A stretch of DNA of 5,409 bases from Pseudomonadota bacterium (GTDB lineage Bacteria; Pseudomonadota; Gammaproteobacteria; UBA5335), in the NCBI GenBank assembly GCA_002862965.1, contig PKCW01000022.1, forward strand, positions 1 to 5,409, read 5' to 3'. This document shows positions 1 to 5,409 of the stretch, in pieces (the stretch's first letter is position 1; every line of letters starts with the position of its first letter). The notes below the pieces were generated by a model. It did not search any database, was not told the origin of the DNA, and saw only the letters and a program-made list of their open reading frames with translations. The position numbers and the translations under genes are program-made.

Positions 1-833
1 CCCACGCGGTCGAGCCCGATGTCGGCGAGATTGGGCACGCGCCCGGTGGCCCAGAACAGCGCGTCGAAGGATGCGCGCGCGCCATCCGCCCCGATGACCG
101 CGACCCGGCCGTCGGCCTGCCGCTCCAGACGGGCCAGCGCGTGCCGGAACCGGATGCCGATGCCCTGCTGCTCGAAAGCTGCGGCCAGCGTTTCGCCCAG
201 GCGGTCATCGAAGTTGCGCAGCAACCGGTCGCCGCGCACGAACAGCGTGACCGCGCTGCCCAGCGCCGCGAGCACGCTGGCCAACTCGACCGCGATGTAG
301 CCGGCCCCGACCACCGCGACGTGCGCCGGCAAGGCCGGCATCGCAAAGAAATCATCCGAGGTGAGCCCCAGCCCGGCGCCCGGCACCTCCGGACGGTAGG
401 GCGCCCCGCCGGTGGCGATCACGATGTGCGGCGCGTGCAGCCGATGTGCGCCGGCGCGAACGCGGCCGTTGCCTTCCAATTGGCCGGCGGCCGGGAGGTG
501 CACGATGCCGCGCTGCGCCAGTTGACCGGCGTAGACGCCGCGCAGCCGTTCGAGATAGGCCGCACGCTTGCGGGCCAGACCGGCCCAGTCGAAGGGCGCG
601 GCCGCGGGCGCCGGCCAGCCGTAGTCGGCTGCATGGCCCAGATGCCGGGCCACCTCGGCGGCATTCCAGAGGATCTTCTTGGGCACGCAGCCGCGATGGA
701 CGCAGGTGCCGCCCAGCGCCGCCGGTTCGAGCAGGACCACCCGGGCGCCGAGATCCGCCGCACGCTTGGCCATGGCCAGACCGCCGCTGCCGCCGCCCAG
801 CACCACACAATCGAACGCCTGCATTTGGCTCAT
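1..833 (-). CDS. gor: Glutathione-disulfide reductase, N-terminal part (C-terminus beyond the left edge)
   Basis: Cytosolic FAD flavoenzyme that reduces glutathione disulfide with NADPH. The window holds 277 codons of a family usually about 450 residues long. Seen in order: an FAD Rossmann motif GGGSGG (residues 13-18) followed by a strand ending in E36; the redox-active disulfide GGTCVHRGCVPKK with C44 and C49; an ATGG segment at 140-143; a second Rossmann motif GAGYIAVELA (176-185); and the second FAD motif ATGRVPN (262-268). R200 and R206 after the second fold match the two arginines (R198, R204 in E. coli) that make the enzyme NADPH-specific, which favours Gor over lipoamide dehydrogenase or mercuric reductase. 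The GYIAVELA string is also typical of Gor. The ATG at 833-831 is preceded by GAGAGG (840-845) with a 6-nt spacer; a second ATG three codons later is less well placed. The C-terminal dimerisation domain with its catalytic His-Glu pair lies outside the window. The gene is divergent from prlC. Confidence 0.95.
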   Translation of the reverse strand, partial: MSQMQAFDCVVLGGGSGGLAMAKRAADLGARVVLLEPAALGGTCVHRGCVPKKILWNAAEVARHLGHAADYGWPAPAAAPFDWAGLARKRAAYLERLRGVYAGQLAQRGIVHLPAAGQLEGNGRVRAGAHRLHAPHIVIATGGAPYRPEVPGAGLGLTSDDFFAMPALPAHVAVVGAGYIAVELASVLAALGSAVTLFVRGDRLLRNFDDRLGETLAAAFEQQGIGIRFRHALARLERQADGRVAVIGADGARASFDALFWATGRVPNLADIGLDRV

Positions 834-839
834 GGCCGG

Positions 840-845
840 CCTCTC
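840..845 (-). promoter_or_regulatory. Ribosome binding site of gor
   Basis: GAGAGG on the minus strand, 6 nt before the ATG at 833. It supports this start over the ATG three codons downstream. Confidence 0.6.
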
Positions 846-871
846 GTCGGGATGGGCGGGGCTGTGCACCG

Positions 872-900
872 ATGCTAGAGTGGTGCGATCGGACCGTCAC
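872..900 (-). promoter_or_regulatory. Possible sigma-70-type promoter for gor
   Basis: On the minus strand, GTGACG (895-900; 4 of 6 to TTGACA) and TAGCAT (872-877; 4 of 6 to TATAAT) are separated by exactly 17 bp. Transcription would start near 865, leaving a leader of about 32 nt before the gor ATG. The position in the 90-bp divergent region is sensible, but both boxes are only moderate matches, so this is an inference. No equally good plus-strand pair was seen for prlC. Confidence 0.3.
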
Positions 901-923
901 ACCGTATCAGGAATCCGCCGCGC

Positions 924-2966
924 ATGAATGACAATCCCCTGCTCGACTTCTCCGGACTGCCGCCGTTTTCCCGCATTCGCCCCGAGCATGCCGAACCGGC
1001 CGTGCGCCAGCTCATCGAGACCAATCGCAATGCCCTGGAGGAACGGCTTGCGGCCGGCGCTCCCTACACCTGGGACAATCTGGTCGAGCCGATCGAGGAG
1101 TGGGAGGATGCACTGGAGCGGGCATTCGCGCCGGTGAGCCACTTGAGCGCCGTCTGCGACAGCCCCGCCTGGCGCGCGGCCTACAACGCCTGCCTGCCGC
1201 TGCTCAGCGAGTATGCCACCGAGGTGGGACAGAACGAAGCGCTCCATGCGGCCTACCAGTCGCTGGCCGATCAGGCCGCGGAGCTCGGTCTGGACGCGAC
1301 GCAGCGGCGCGTGATCGACAACGCCCTGCGCGATTTCCGCCTCGCGGGTGTCGCGCTGCCACCGGCGCAGAAGACCCGTTTCAAGGAGATCATGCAGGCC
1401 CTGTCGCTGGCCTCCAACAAGTTCAGCGAGAACGTGCTCGACGCCACCCATGCCTGGACGCGGCATTTCGCGGATGCGGCCGGGCTGGCCGGCCTGCCGC
1501 AGAGCGCGCTGGAGCAGCTCGCCGAGCACGCGCGCCAGCAGGGGCTCGAAGGTCATCTGGTGACCCTGCAGGGACCGTCCTATCTGGCGGTGATGACCTA
1601 CGCCGACGACCGCGCGCTGCGCCGCGAGGTCTACACCGCCTACGCCACCCGTGCCTCCGATCAGGGCCCGCAGGCGGGGCGCTGGGACAATGCGCCGGTC
1701 ATGGCGCAGATTCTGGCCCTGCGCCATGAAGCCGCCCGGTTGATCGGTTTCGCCAACTACGCCGAGGAATCGCTGGCCACCAAGATGGCGCCGGACGTGG
1801 CCAGCGTCGAGCGCTTTCTGCTCGATCTCGCGCGGCGGGCGCGGCCGGTGGCGGTCGCCGAGCGCAGCGAACTCACGCAATTCGCGGCTGCACAGGGCGG
1901 CATCGACACCCTGGAGCCCTGGGACATCGCCTATTGGAGCGAAAAGCTGTTGCAGGCGCGGCACCGGATTTCACAGGAGGAGCTGCGCCCCTACTTCCCC
2001 GCACCACGGGTCATCGAGGGGCTGTTCGGCCTGATCAGCCGCCTCTTCGGCGTGCGCTTCGAGGCCGTCGACACCGAAGAACGCTGGCATCCCGAGGTCA
2101 GGCTGTTCGCGCTGCGCGATGCAGAGGACCACCTGCGCGGACACGTGTACGTCGATCTCTACGCCCGCGCGGCGAAGCGCGGCGGCGCCTGGATGGCCGA
2201 TGCGGTGAGCCGGCGGCGCCTGGGCGAGGCGGTGCAGCGCCCCGCCGCCTTCATCGTCGGCAACTTCACGCCGCCGGTCGGTGGGCGGCCGGCGCTCCTG
2301 ACCCACGACGAGGTGCTGACGCTGTTCCACGAATTCGGGCACGGCCTGCACCACCTGCTGACCGCGGTCGACCATCTGCCGGTCTCGGGCATCCACGGCG
2401 TGGAATGGGACGCGGTCGAACTGCCCAGCCAGTTCATGGAGAACTGGGCGTGGCAGCGCGAGGTGCTCGATCTCATCAGCGGACACGTCGACACCGGCGA
2501 GCGCCTGCCCGATGAGCTGTTCGAGCGCCTGCGCGAGGCGCGCAATTTCCAGATGGGGCTGCAGTTCGTGCGCCAGATCGAGCTGTCCCTGTTCGATCTG
2601 CGCCTGCATCGCGACCATGACCCGGCCGCCGGCGCGCAGGTGCAGGCCATTCTGGAACAGGTGCGCGCGGAGGTGGCGGTGGTCCATCCGCCGGCCTGGA
2701 ACCGCTTTGCCAACAGCTTCTCGCACATCTTTGCGGGCGGCTATGCGGCGGGTTATTACAGCTACAAATGGGCCGAAGTGCTGTCCGCCGATGCCTTTGC
2801 CGCCTTCGAGGAGGCCGGGCTGTTCGATCCGGCCACCGGCCGGCGCTTCCTGCGGGAGATACTCGAGGTCGGCGGTTCACGGCCGGCCGGGGAGTCGTTT
2901 GCCGCGTTCCGCGGACGGGAACCCGCCATCGACGCCCTGCTGCGCCACAGCGGCATCGCCGCCTGA
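924..2966 (+). CDS. prlC: Oligopeptidase A (M3 family zinc metallopeptidase)
   Basis: Cytosolic zinc oligopeptidase, also called OpdA, which cleaves short peptides, including released signal peptides and breakdown products from ATP-dependent proteases. The 680-residue product equals the E. coli protein in length. The N-terminal two-thirds is the helical domain that restricts access to peptides. The active site is HEFGHGLHH: H469 and H473 bind zinc and E470 is the general base. E499 in WDAVELPSQ is the third zinc ligand. The segment GGYAAGYYSYKW (605-616) carries the tyrosines that in this family contact substrate and stabilise the transition state. No signal peptide or membrane segment is visible, as expected for a cytosolic enzyme. 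The ATG follows AGGAA at 909-913, and no upstream in-frame ATG exists. Another ATG at 928 is out of frame. The gene diverges from gor and converges on bepA. In E. coli prlC lies divergent to rlmJ-gor, so the neighbourhood looks ancestral with rlmJ missing. Confidence 0.97.
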   Translation: MNDNPLLDFSGLPPFSRIRPEHAEPAVRQLIETNRNALEERLAAGAPYTWDNLVEPIEEWEDALERAFAPVSHLSAVCDSPAWRAAYNACLPLLSEYATEVGQNEALHAAYQSLADQAAELGLDATQRRVIDNALRDFRLAGVALPPAQKTRFKEIMQALSLASNKFSENVLDATHAWTRHFADAAGLAGLPQSALEQLAEHARQQGLEGHLVTLQGPSYLAVMTYADDRALRREVYTAYATRASDQGPQAGRWDNAPVMAQILALRHEAARLIGFANYAEESLATKMAPDVASVERFLLDLARRARPVAVAERSELTQFAAAQGGIDTLEPWDIAYWSEKLLQARHRISQEELRPYFPAPRVIEGLFGLISRLFGVRFEAVDTEERWHPEVRLFALRDAEDHLRGHVYVDLYARAAKRGGAWMADAVSRRRLGEAVQRPAAFIVGNFTPPVGGRPALLTHDEVLTLFHEFGHGLHHLLTAVDHLPVSGIHGVEWDAVELPSQFMENWAWQREVLDLISGHVDTGERLPDELFERLREARNFQMGLQFVRQIELSLFDLRLHRDHDPAAGAQVQAILEQVRAEVAVVHPPAWNRFANSFSHIFAGGYAAGYYSYKWAEVLSADAFAAFEEAGLFDPATGRRFLREILEVGGSRPAGESFAAFRGREPAIDALLRHSGIAA

Positions 2967-2991
2967 AGAACGCGCGCCGGCGCGGGGCCGC
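2967..2991. other. Convergent prlC/bepA gap with a GC palindrome
   Basis: The stop codons of prlC and bepA face each other across 25 bp. The gap contains a perfect 12-bp palindrome, CGCGCCGGCGCG (2973-2984), and an overlapping CGGC/GCCG short stem. Neither is followed by a T-run on either strand, so I do not call an intrinsic terminator. Termination may be Rho-dependent, or the transcripts may overlap. Confidence 0.5.
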
Positions 2992-4461
2992 TCAACGGTC
3001 CCGCGCCTCCCGGAGCTCCTGCAAGAGCGCCTTGCGCCGACTCTCCACCCGCTGCCGCTCGCCGGCATCGAGATCGGATTCCTTCAAGGCATAGCCGAGT
3101 TGCGCGATCGCCTCGCGGGTCTGCCCCTGGAGCGCCAGATACTCCCCCAGATGGGCATGGGATTCCCCCTTCTGCCCCAGTTCCTCGGCGGCCTGAGCCA
3201 GCAGACGCAGCCGGCGGGCAGTGATTTCGGGCGCCGTCGGCAGCCGCTCCAGCTGTGCGTAAGCGGCCGTGGCATCGCCCTGGATCAGCAGCGTGCGCGC
3301 ATAGTCCAGCGACAGCACGCTGTCATCGGGGAACAGCGCCAGGGACTGTCGGTACGTCGCCAGCGCGGCGCTCGTGTCCTGACTCGCCTGCTGCGCCTCG
3401 GCCAGGCCTGAACGATACTCCGGCACCTCGGGATGGGCCTGGACCAGCGCCGTGAACTGCTCCAGCGCCGCCGGCCCCTGCGCCTTGCGCAACAGGATCA
3501 GGCCGAGACCGTAGCGGGCCGCCTCCTGGTCCAGGCCCCGCATGCGATCGATTTCGCTTCGAAAGCCGGTTTCCTGCTCGATGAGGTCCTGGGCGGCGAG
3601 CGCACGCACGCGACTGCGGGCGAGCGCATAGGCGCGCGAGGAGGCGACGCCGGCGGGCCGGTTGGGCACCATGCGCGCGCGGTCGGTGGCCTCGCTGATG
3701 CGTTCGGTATTGAGCGGATGCGAGCGCAGAAAATCGCTGTAGGCCGTTTCGTAATAGCGGCTCTGCTGCGCCATGAGTTCGAAGAAGCTCGGCATGCCGG
3801 CGGGATCGAAGCCCGAATCGGCCAGCAAATGCATGCCGATGCGGTCGGCCTCCTTCTCGTTCTGCAGCGTGAAGGAAATCGCGTTCTGCACCGTCGCGGC
3901 CATGCCGGCCGAGATCGCGCCCTGCACCATCTGGCCACTGCCCGCACCGGCGCCGGCCAGGATGGCCGCGAGGGTTGCCGCGCCGGTCAGGATGTTGGCC
4001 TGACGGCTGTCGGCCATGCGCCGCGCGATGTGACGCTGGGCGACGTGCGAGACTTCATGGGCCAGCACCCCGGCCAGTTCGCTCTCGTTGCGCGTCAGCA
4101 CCATCAGCCCCGTGTTGACGCCGACGTAGCCGCCCGGCAGCGCAAAGGCGTTCACCCGCCCGTCGCGGACCGCGAAGAACAGGAAGGGATCGCCGGCAGC
4201 AGTGCTCTGCGACACCAGCCGCTGGCCCAGCGACTGCAGGTAGCGATCGACCAGGGGATCGTCCAGCAGCGCGTTCATGCCCCGCAGTTGCTGGATGACC
4301 TCGCGCCCCAGCCGCGCTTCGTCCGCCGGGGAAAGCACTTCATCCACGCTGTTGCCCATCTCGGGCAGGGCGTTGGCGGGCCATACCGGCGACGTGGCAA
4401 GGCTCAGCGCCAGCGAGAACAGGCCGATGCGGCCCGGGTGACGAACGAATCGCAGGGACAC
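2992..4461 (-). CDS. bepA: Periplasmic beta-barrel assembly-enhancing protease (M48 domain plus TPR)
   Basis: Periplasmic zinc metalloprotease and chaperone that promotes assembly of outer-membrane proteins such as LptD at the BAM complex and degrades stalled ones. I start at GTG 4461 (489 aa; E. coli BepA is 487) because AAGAGG lies 5 nt before it; the longer frame from TTG 4482 has no ribosome binding site and an overlong signal n-region. Residues 1-31 are a signal peptide: basic start, hydrophobic core LFSLALSLA, probable cleavage after ANA. In the M48 domain AHEVSH gives H135, E136 and H139, and NEKEAD gives zinc ligand E204. H248 in LRSHPLN matches the His246 switch that blocks the E. 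coli active site. The Gly/Ala-rich segment at about 157-195 matches the active-site loop region. From about 300 to the end, helical repeats form the TPR domain that contacts BAM and substrates. There is no cysteine. A YcaL or LoiP relative is less likely because those lack the TPR half. Confidence 0.95.
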   Translation of the reverse strand: MSLRFVRHPGRIGLFSLALSLATSPVWPANALPEMGNSVDEVLSPADEARLGREVIQQLRGMNALLDDPLVDRYLQSLGQRLVSQSTAAGDPFLFFAVRDGRVNAFALPGGYVGVNTGLMVLTRNESELAGVLAHEVSHVAQRHIARRMADSRQANILTGAATLAAILAGAGAGSGQMVQGAISAGMAATVQNAISFTLQNEKEADRIGMHLLADSGFDPAGMPSFFELMAQQSRYYETAYSDFLRSHPLNTERISEATDRARMVPNRPAGVASSRAYALARSRVRALAAQDLIEQETGFRSEIDRMRGLDQEAARYGLGLILLRKAQGPAALEQFTALVQAHPEVPEYRSGLAEAQQASQDTSAALATYRQSLALFPDDSVLSLDYARTLLIQGDATAAYAQLERLPTAPEITARRLRLLAQAAEELGQKGESHAHLGEYLALQGQTREAIAQLGYALKESDLDAGERQRVESRRKALLQELREARDR

Positions 4462-4466
4462 GAAAA

Positions 4467-4472
4467 CCTCTT
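4467..4472 (-). promoter_or_regulatory. Ribosome binding site that decides the bepA start
   Basis: AAGAGG on the minus strand, 5 nt upstream of GTG 4461. The alternative TTG at 4482 lies upstream of this site and has no purine-rich sequence before it, so translation most likely begins at the GTG. Confidence 0.65.
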
Positions 4473-4503
4473 GGAACGACAAGTGCGCGAGCGCAGGCCA
4501 AGA

Positions 4504-4532
4504 TTGGACGAGCGGCGCCGATAAAACGTTCC
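4504..4532 (-). promoter_or_regulatory. Sigma-E (RpoE)-like promoter upstream of bepA
   Basis: Read on the minus strand, GGAACGT (4526-4532) is followed after 16 nt by GTCCAA (4504-4509). This fits the extracytoplasmic-stress sigma-E pattern GGAACTT, 15-17 nt, then GTCTAA/TCTGA, with one mismatch in the -35 and one or two in the -10. Transcription would start near 4497, about 36 nt before the GTG. In E. coli, bepA (yfgC) belongs to the sigma-E regulon, so both the match and its orientation agree with the gene's role. The motif match is seen; its use by sigma-E is inferred. Confidence 0.5.
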
Positions 4533-4547
4533 GGACGCCCGGGATGT

Positions 4548-4555
4548 GGGAGGGG
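4548..4555 (+). promoter_or_regulatory. Ribosome binding site of the TusA-like gene
   Basis: GGGAGGGG ends 8 nt before ATG 4564. An in-frame GTG at 4546 overlaps the start of this motif and so cannot use it, which fixes the ATG as the start. Confidence 0.7.
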
Positions 4556-4563
4556 ACACTAGC

Positions 4564-4794
4564 ATGAGCGCTCAGATTCGGGAATTGGATGTATCAGGGA
4601 TACCCGCGCCGTTTTACGTGCTGCGCGCCAAGCAGGCGCTGGACCAGCTGGCGGTGGGGCAGGTGCTGGCGCTGTCGAGCGATGCGCCCCATGCACCGCG
4701 CGAGATCCGCTCCTGGATCGAGCATGCCGGGCACCAGCTCGTCTCCAGCGAGGCGCGGGAGGGTCGGCATCGCTTCCTGATCCGGCGGCTGTGA
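4564..4794 (+). CDS. TusA/SirA-family small protein lacking the catalytic cysteine
   Basis: A 76-residue cytosolic protein with the TusA fold. Family members carry persulfide sulfur on the cysteine of a GLxCPxP motif and pass it on for tRNA thiolation, molybdenum cofactor work or sulfur oxidation. The motif region reads ELDVSGIPAPFYVLRAK (residues 6-22). D8 and the SGI turn align, but Ala13 replaces the cysteine, only the first proline (P14) is kept, and Tyr16 replaces the second. The rest fits the family: a helix AKQALDQLAVG, a strand VLALSSD, a second helix REIRSWIEHAGHQLV, and the C-terminal strand RHRFLIRRL. The whole protein contains no cysteine, so ordinary persulfide relay is impossible. 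It is divergent from bepA, as I recall for PA1005/PA1006 in Pseudomonas, where the TusA-like partner keeps its cysteine. It could be a regulatory or scaffold paralogue. I give no gene symbol because tusA would imply activity. Confidence 0.85.
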   Translation: MSAQIRELDVSGIPAPFYVLRAKQALDQLAVGQVLALSSDAPHAPREIRSWIEHAGHQLVSSEAREGRHRFLIRRL

Positions 4795-5089
4795 AACCGG
4801 CGCCCCGGCGCAGTGCCGCTCGGGGAATGGCGATGGGCAGACTGGAATGCAGAGAGTGTGGCGCGAGCCAGCCAGAGCCGTCGAATCGGGGTACGGGATA
4901 TCCGCCTGCGATCGATGCGGCACAGGCGCATGGACCATTGTTGATGTCCTCACGGACTCATCCGCCACCTTTTCAAGCGAGGTCTTGGGAACTCTCACAC
5001 CGGGTGGTGACACAGCCCGCGACTGGAAACAGCGATGGCGGTCGATCCAGGCAGACCTGGAATCTCTTTGCAGGCCATCCGTGGAAACG
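4795..5089 (+). other. Lower-GC stretch of uncertain coding status
   Basis: This 295-bp stretch follows the TusA-like gene and holds no gene I can defend. Two plus-strand readings stay open. One runs from GTG 4791 to TGA 5093 (100 codons), overlapping the TusA-like stop by GTGA and the next start by ATGA. It contains an ECREC cysteine pair, but the rest is rich in Pro, Gly, Arg and Ser and does not look like a folded protein. The other is in frame with the gene at 5090: it is open from 4781 and could start at ATG 4847, adding 81 residues, including a plausible helix WKQRWRSIQADLESLC. Neither has a convincing ribosome binding site. Both use AGA, AGG or GGA codons that are rare in the upstream genes. 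A minus-strand frame also crosses the region but runs over the TusA-like gene. Base content is visibly lower than in the genes to the left. Confidence 0.4.
4803..4825 (+). other. Stable hairpin just after the TusA-like gene
   Basis: CCCCG (4803-4807) pairs with CGGGG (4821-4825), and GCG (4808-4810) with CGC (4817-4819), giving eight GC pairs with one bulged T and a 6-nt loop. It begins 8 nt after the stop codon. No T-run follows, so it is not a standard intrinsic terminator. It could protect the 3' end of the transcript or be chance in GC-rich DNA. Confidence 0.35.
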
Positions 5090-5409
5090 ATGAGTCGAGA
5101 CACCATCTTCGCGTGGCGAGACCGACTGTGCGGATGGCACGTTCAGGCTTATCACCTTAAAGACGCCTTGAAAGGCGCGGCATCCACGCTCGGGATCGGC
5201 CCGCAAGCAATCGATACGGCGATCAACAACGACCTGCGGCTGGCCCTTCTAGCCGATTTGGCAAACCAGGAGAAGCATTCGCAGCTCGATCGGCCGCGGA
5301 GCGGGTATGCGCCACGGATCGGCGTGCCAAAGGGAACCGATATCCCACCGCGCGGCTGGATTCTGAAGATCGATGTCAATCATGGTTCCCAGACCCTTGA
5401 CGGCCTCCA
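5090..5409 (+). CDS. Hypothetical protein, N-terminal part (cut by the right edge)
   Basis: I do not recognise a named family. The frame is open from ATG 5090 to the edge, 106 codons. Composition looks like a real protein: a Trp-rich helix (FAWRDRLCGW, residues 7-16), then AYHLKDALK (20-28), a helix ending in a leucine-rich run with DLANQEKH (56-63), then PRSGYAP (69-75) and a beta-like GWILKIDV (89-96). The N-x-x-K-H core following a hydrophobic helix resembles a signature of several uncharacterised, mostly helical bacterial proteins; this is an impression, not a search result. No signal peptide or membrane helix is seen. By hand count about 69% of codons end in G or C, lower than in the upstream genes, with CGA, CTA and AAA present, which suggests an accessory or transferred gene. 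GGAAA lies just before the ATG as a weak ribosome binding site. An upstream in-frame start at 4847 is possible. Confidence 0.65.
   Translation, partial: MSRDTIFAWRDRLCGWHVQAYHLKDALKGAASTLGIGPQAIDTAINNDLRLALLADLANQEKHSQLDRPRSGYAPRIGVPKGTDIPPRGWILKIDVNHGSQTLDGL

Noticed and set aside
141..878. A 245-codon plus-strand frame opposite gor
   Set aside because: The minus strand encodes unmistakable glutathione reductase motifs across the same bases.
853..881. Possible plus-strand promoter for prlC (TGGGCG, 17 bp, TAGAGT)
   Set aside because: The -35 matches only three of six bases and the -10 is weak, so it is not distinguishable from background.
897..1964. A 355-codon open frame on the minus strand inside prlC
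   Set aside because: It lies wholly opposite a gene with clear M3 motifs and family length. Long antisense frames are expected in GC-rich codon usage, and the product has no recognisable motif.
3433..4524. A 363-codon open frame on the plus strand opposite bepA
   Set aside because: bepA has a signal peptide, zinc motif and correct length on the other strand. The antisense product is rich in Arg, Gly, Ala and His without structure.
4504..4525. TTGGAC plus GATAAA as a sigma-70 promoter for the TusA-like gene
   Set aside because: The spacer is only 10 bp. The TTGGAC is better read on the minus strand as the -10 of the sigma-E-like promoter.
4797..4811. Direct repeat CCGGCGC twice, 1 nt apart
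   Set aside because: Two short GC-rich copies in GC-rich DNA are expected by chance; no further copies are nearby.
4594..5106. A 170-codon minus-strand frame spanning the TusA-like gene and the region after it
   Set aside because: Half of it is antisense to a recognised gene with a good ribosome binding site. The product is low in helix-forming pattern, has many Pro, Arg and Ser residues and matches nothing I know.
5164..5177. Inverted repeat CGCCTT-GA-AAGGCG
   Set aside because: It lies inside the coding frame, the loop is too short for a stable hairpin, and no T-run follows.
5152..5379. A 75-codon minus-strand frame at the right end
   Set aside because: It is opposite the better-supported plus-strand frame from 5090, which has a more protein-like composition.

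Overview
The window is a GC-rich (clearly above 60% by eye), densely coded stretch of a Gram-negative chromosome, most likely a gammaproteobacterium. The evidence is an oligopeptidase A of exactly the Escherichia coli length (680 aa), a BepA-type periplasmic protease, and a bepA/tusA-like divergent pair. From memory, that pair matches the PA1005/PA1006 arrangement of Pseudomonas aeruginosa. I cannot assign a genus; a halophilic or sulfur-oxidising lineage such as Chromatiales is possible but is not shown by the sequence.

Layout, left to right. (1) 1-833, minus strand: N-terminal 277 codons of glutathione reductase (gor), cut by the left window edge. (2) 834-923: a 90-bp divergent intergenic region. 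(3) 924-2966, plus strand: prlC/opdA, oligopeptidase A, complete. (4) 2967-2991: a 25-bp convergent gap with a GC palindrome but no recognisable terminator. (5) 2992-4461, minus strand: bepA (yfgC), a periplasmic M48 metalloprotease/chaperone with a TPR domain, probably starting at a GTG. (6) 4462-4563: a divergent intergenic region with a sigma-E-like promoter pointing into bepA. (7) 4564-4794, plus strand: a small TusA/SirA-family protein that has lost its catalytic cysteine. (8) 4795-5089: a lower-GC stretch of uncertain coding status. (9) 5090-5409, plus strand: the start of an unrecognised gene with looser codon usage, cut by the right edge.

The recognised genes share a housekeeping theme of redox and protein quality control. 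Gor keeps cytosolic glutathione reduced, PrlC degrades peptides (including cleaved signal peptides) in the cytosol, and BepA supervises outer-membrane protein assembly in the periplasm. They are not one operon: gor/prlC and bepA/tusA-like are divergent pairs, and prlC and bepA converge. The two points most worth following are the cysteine-less TusA-like protein and the boundary after it, where GC content and codon use change and an unknown gene begins. I found no CRISPR array, RNA gene, insertion sequence or clearly new multi-gene system.
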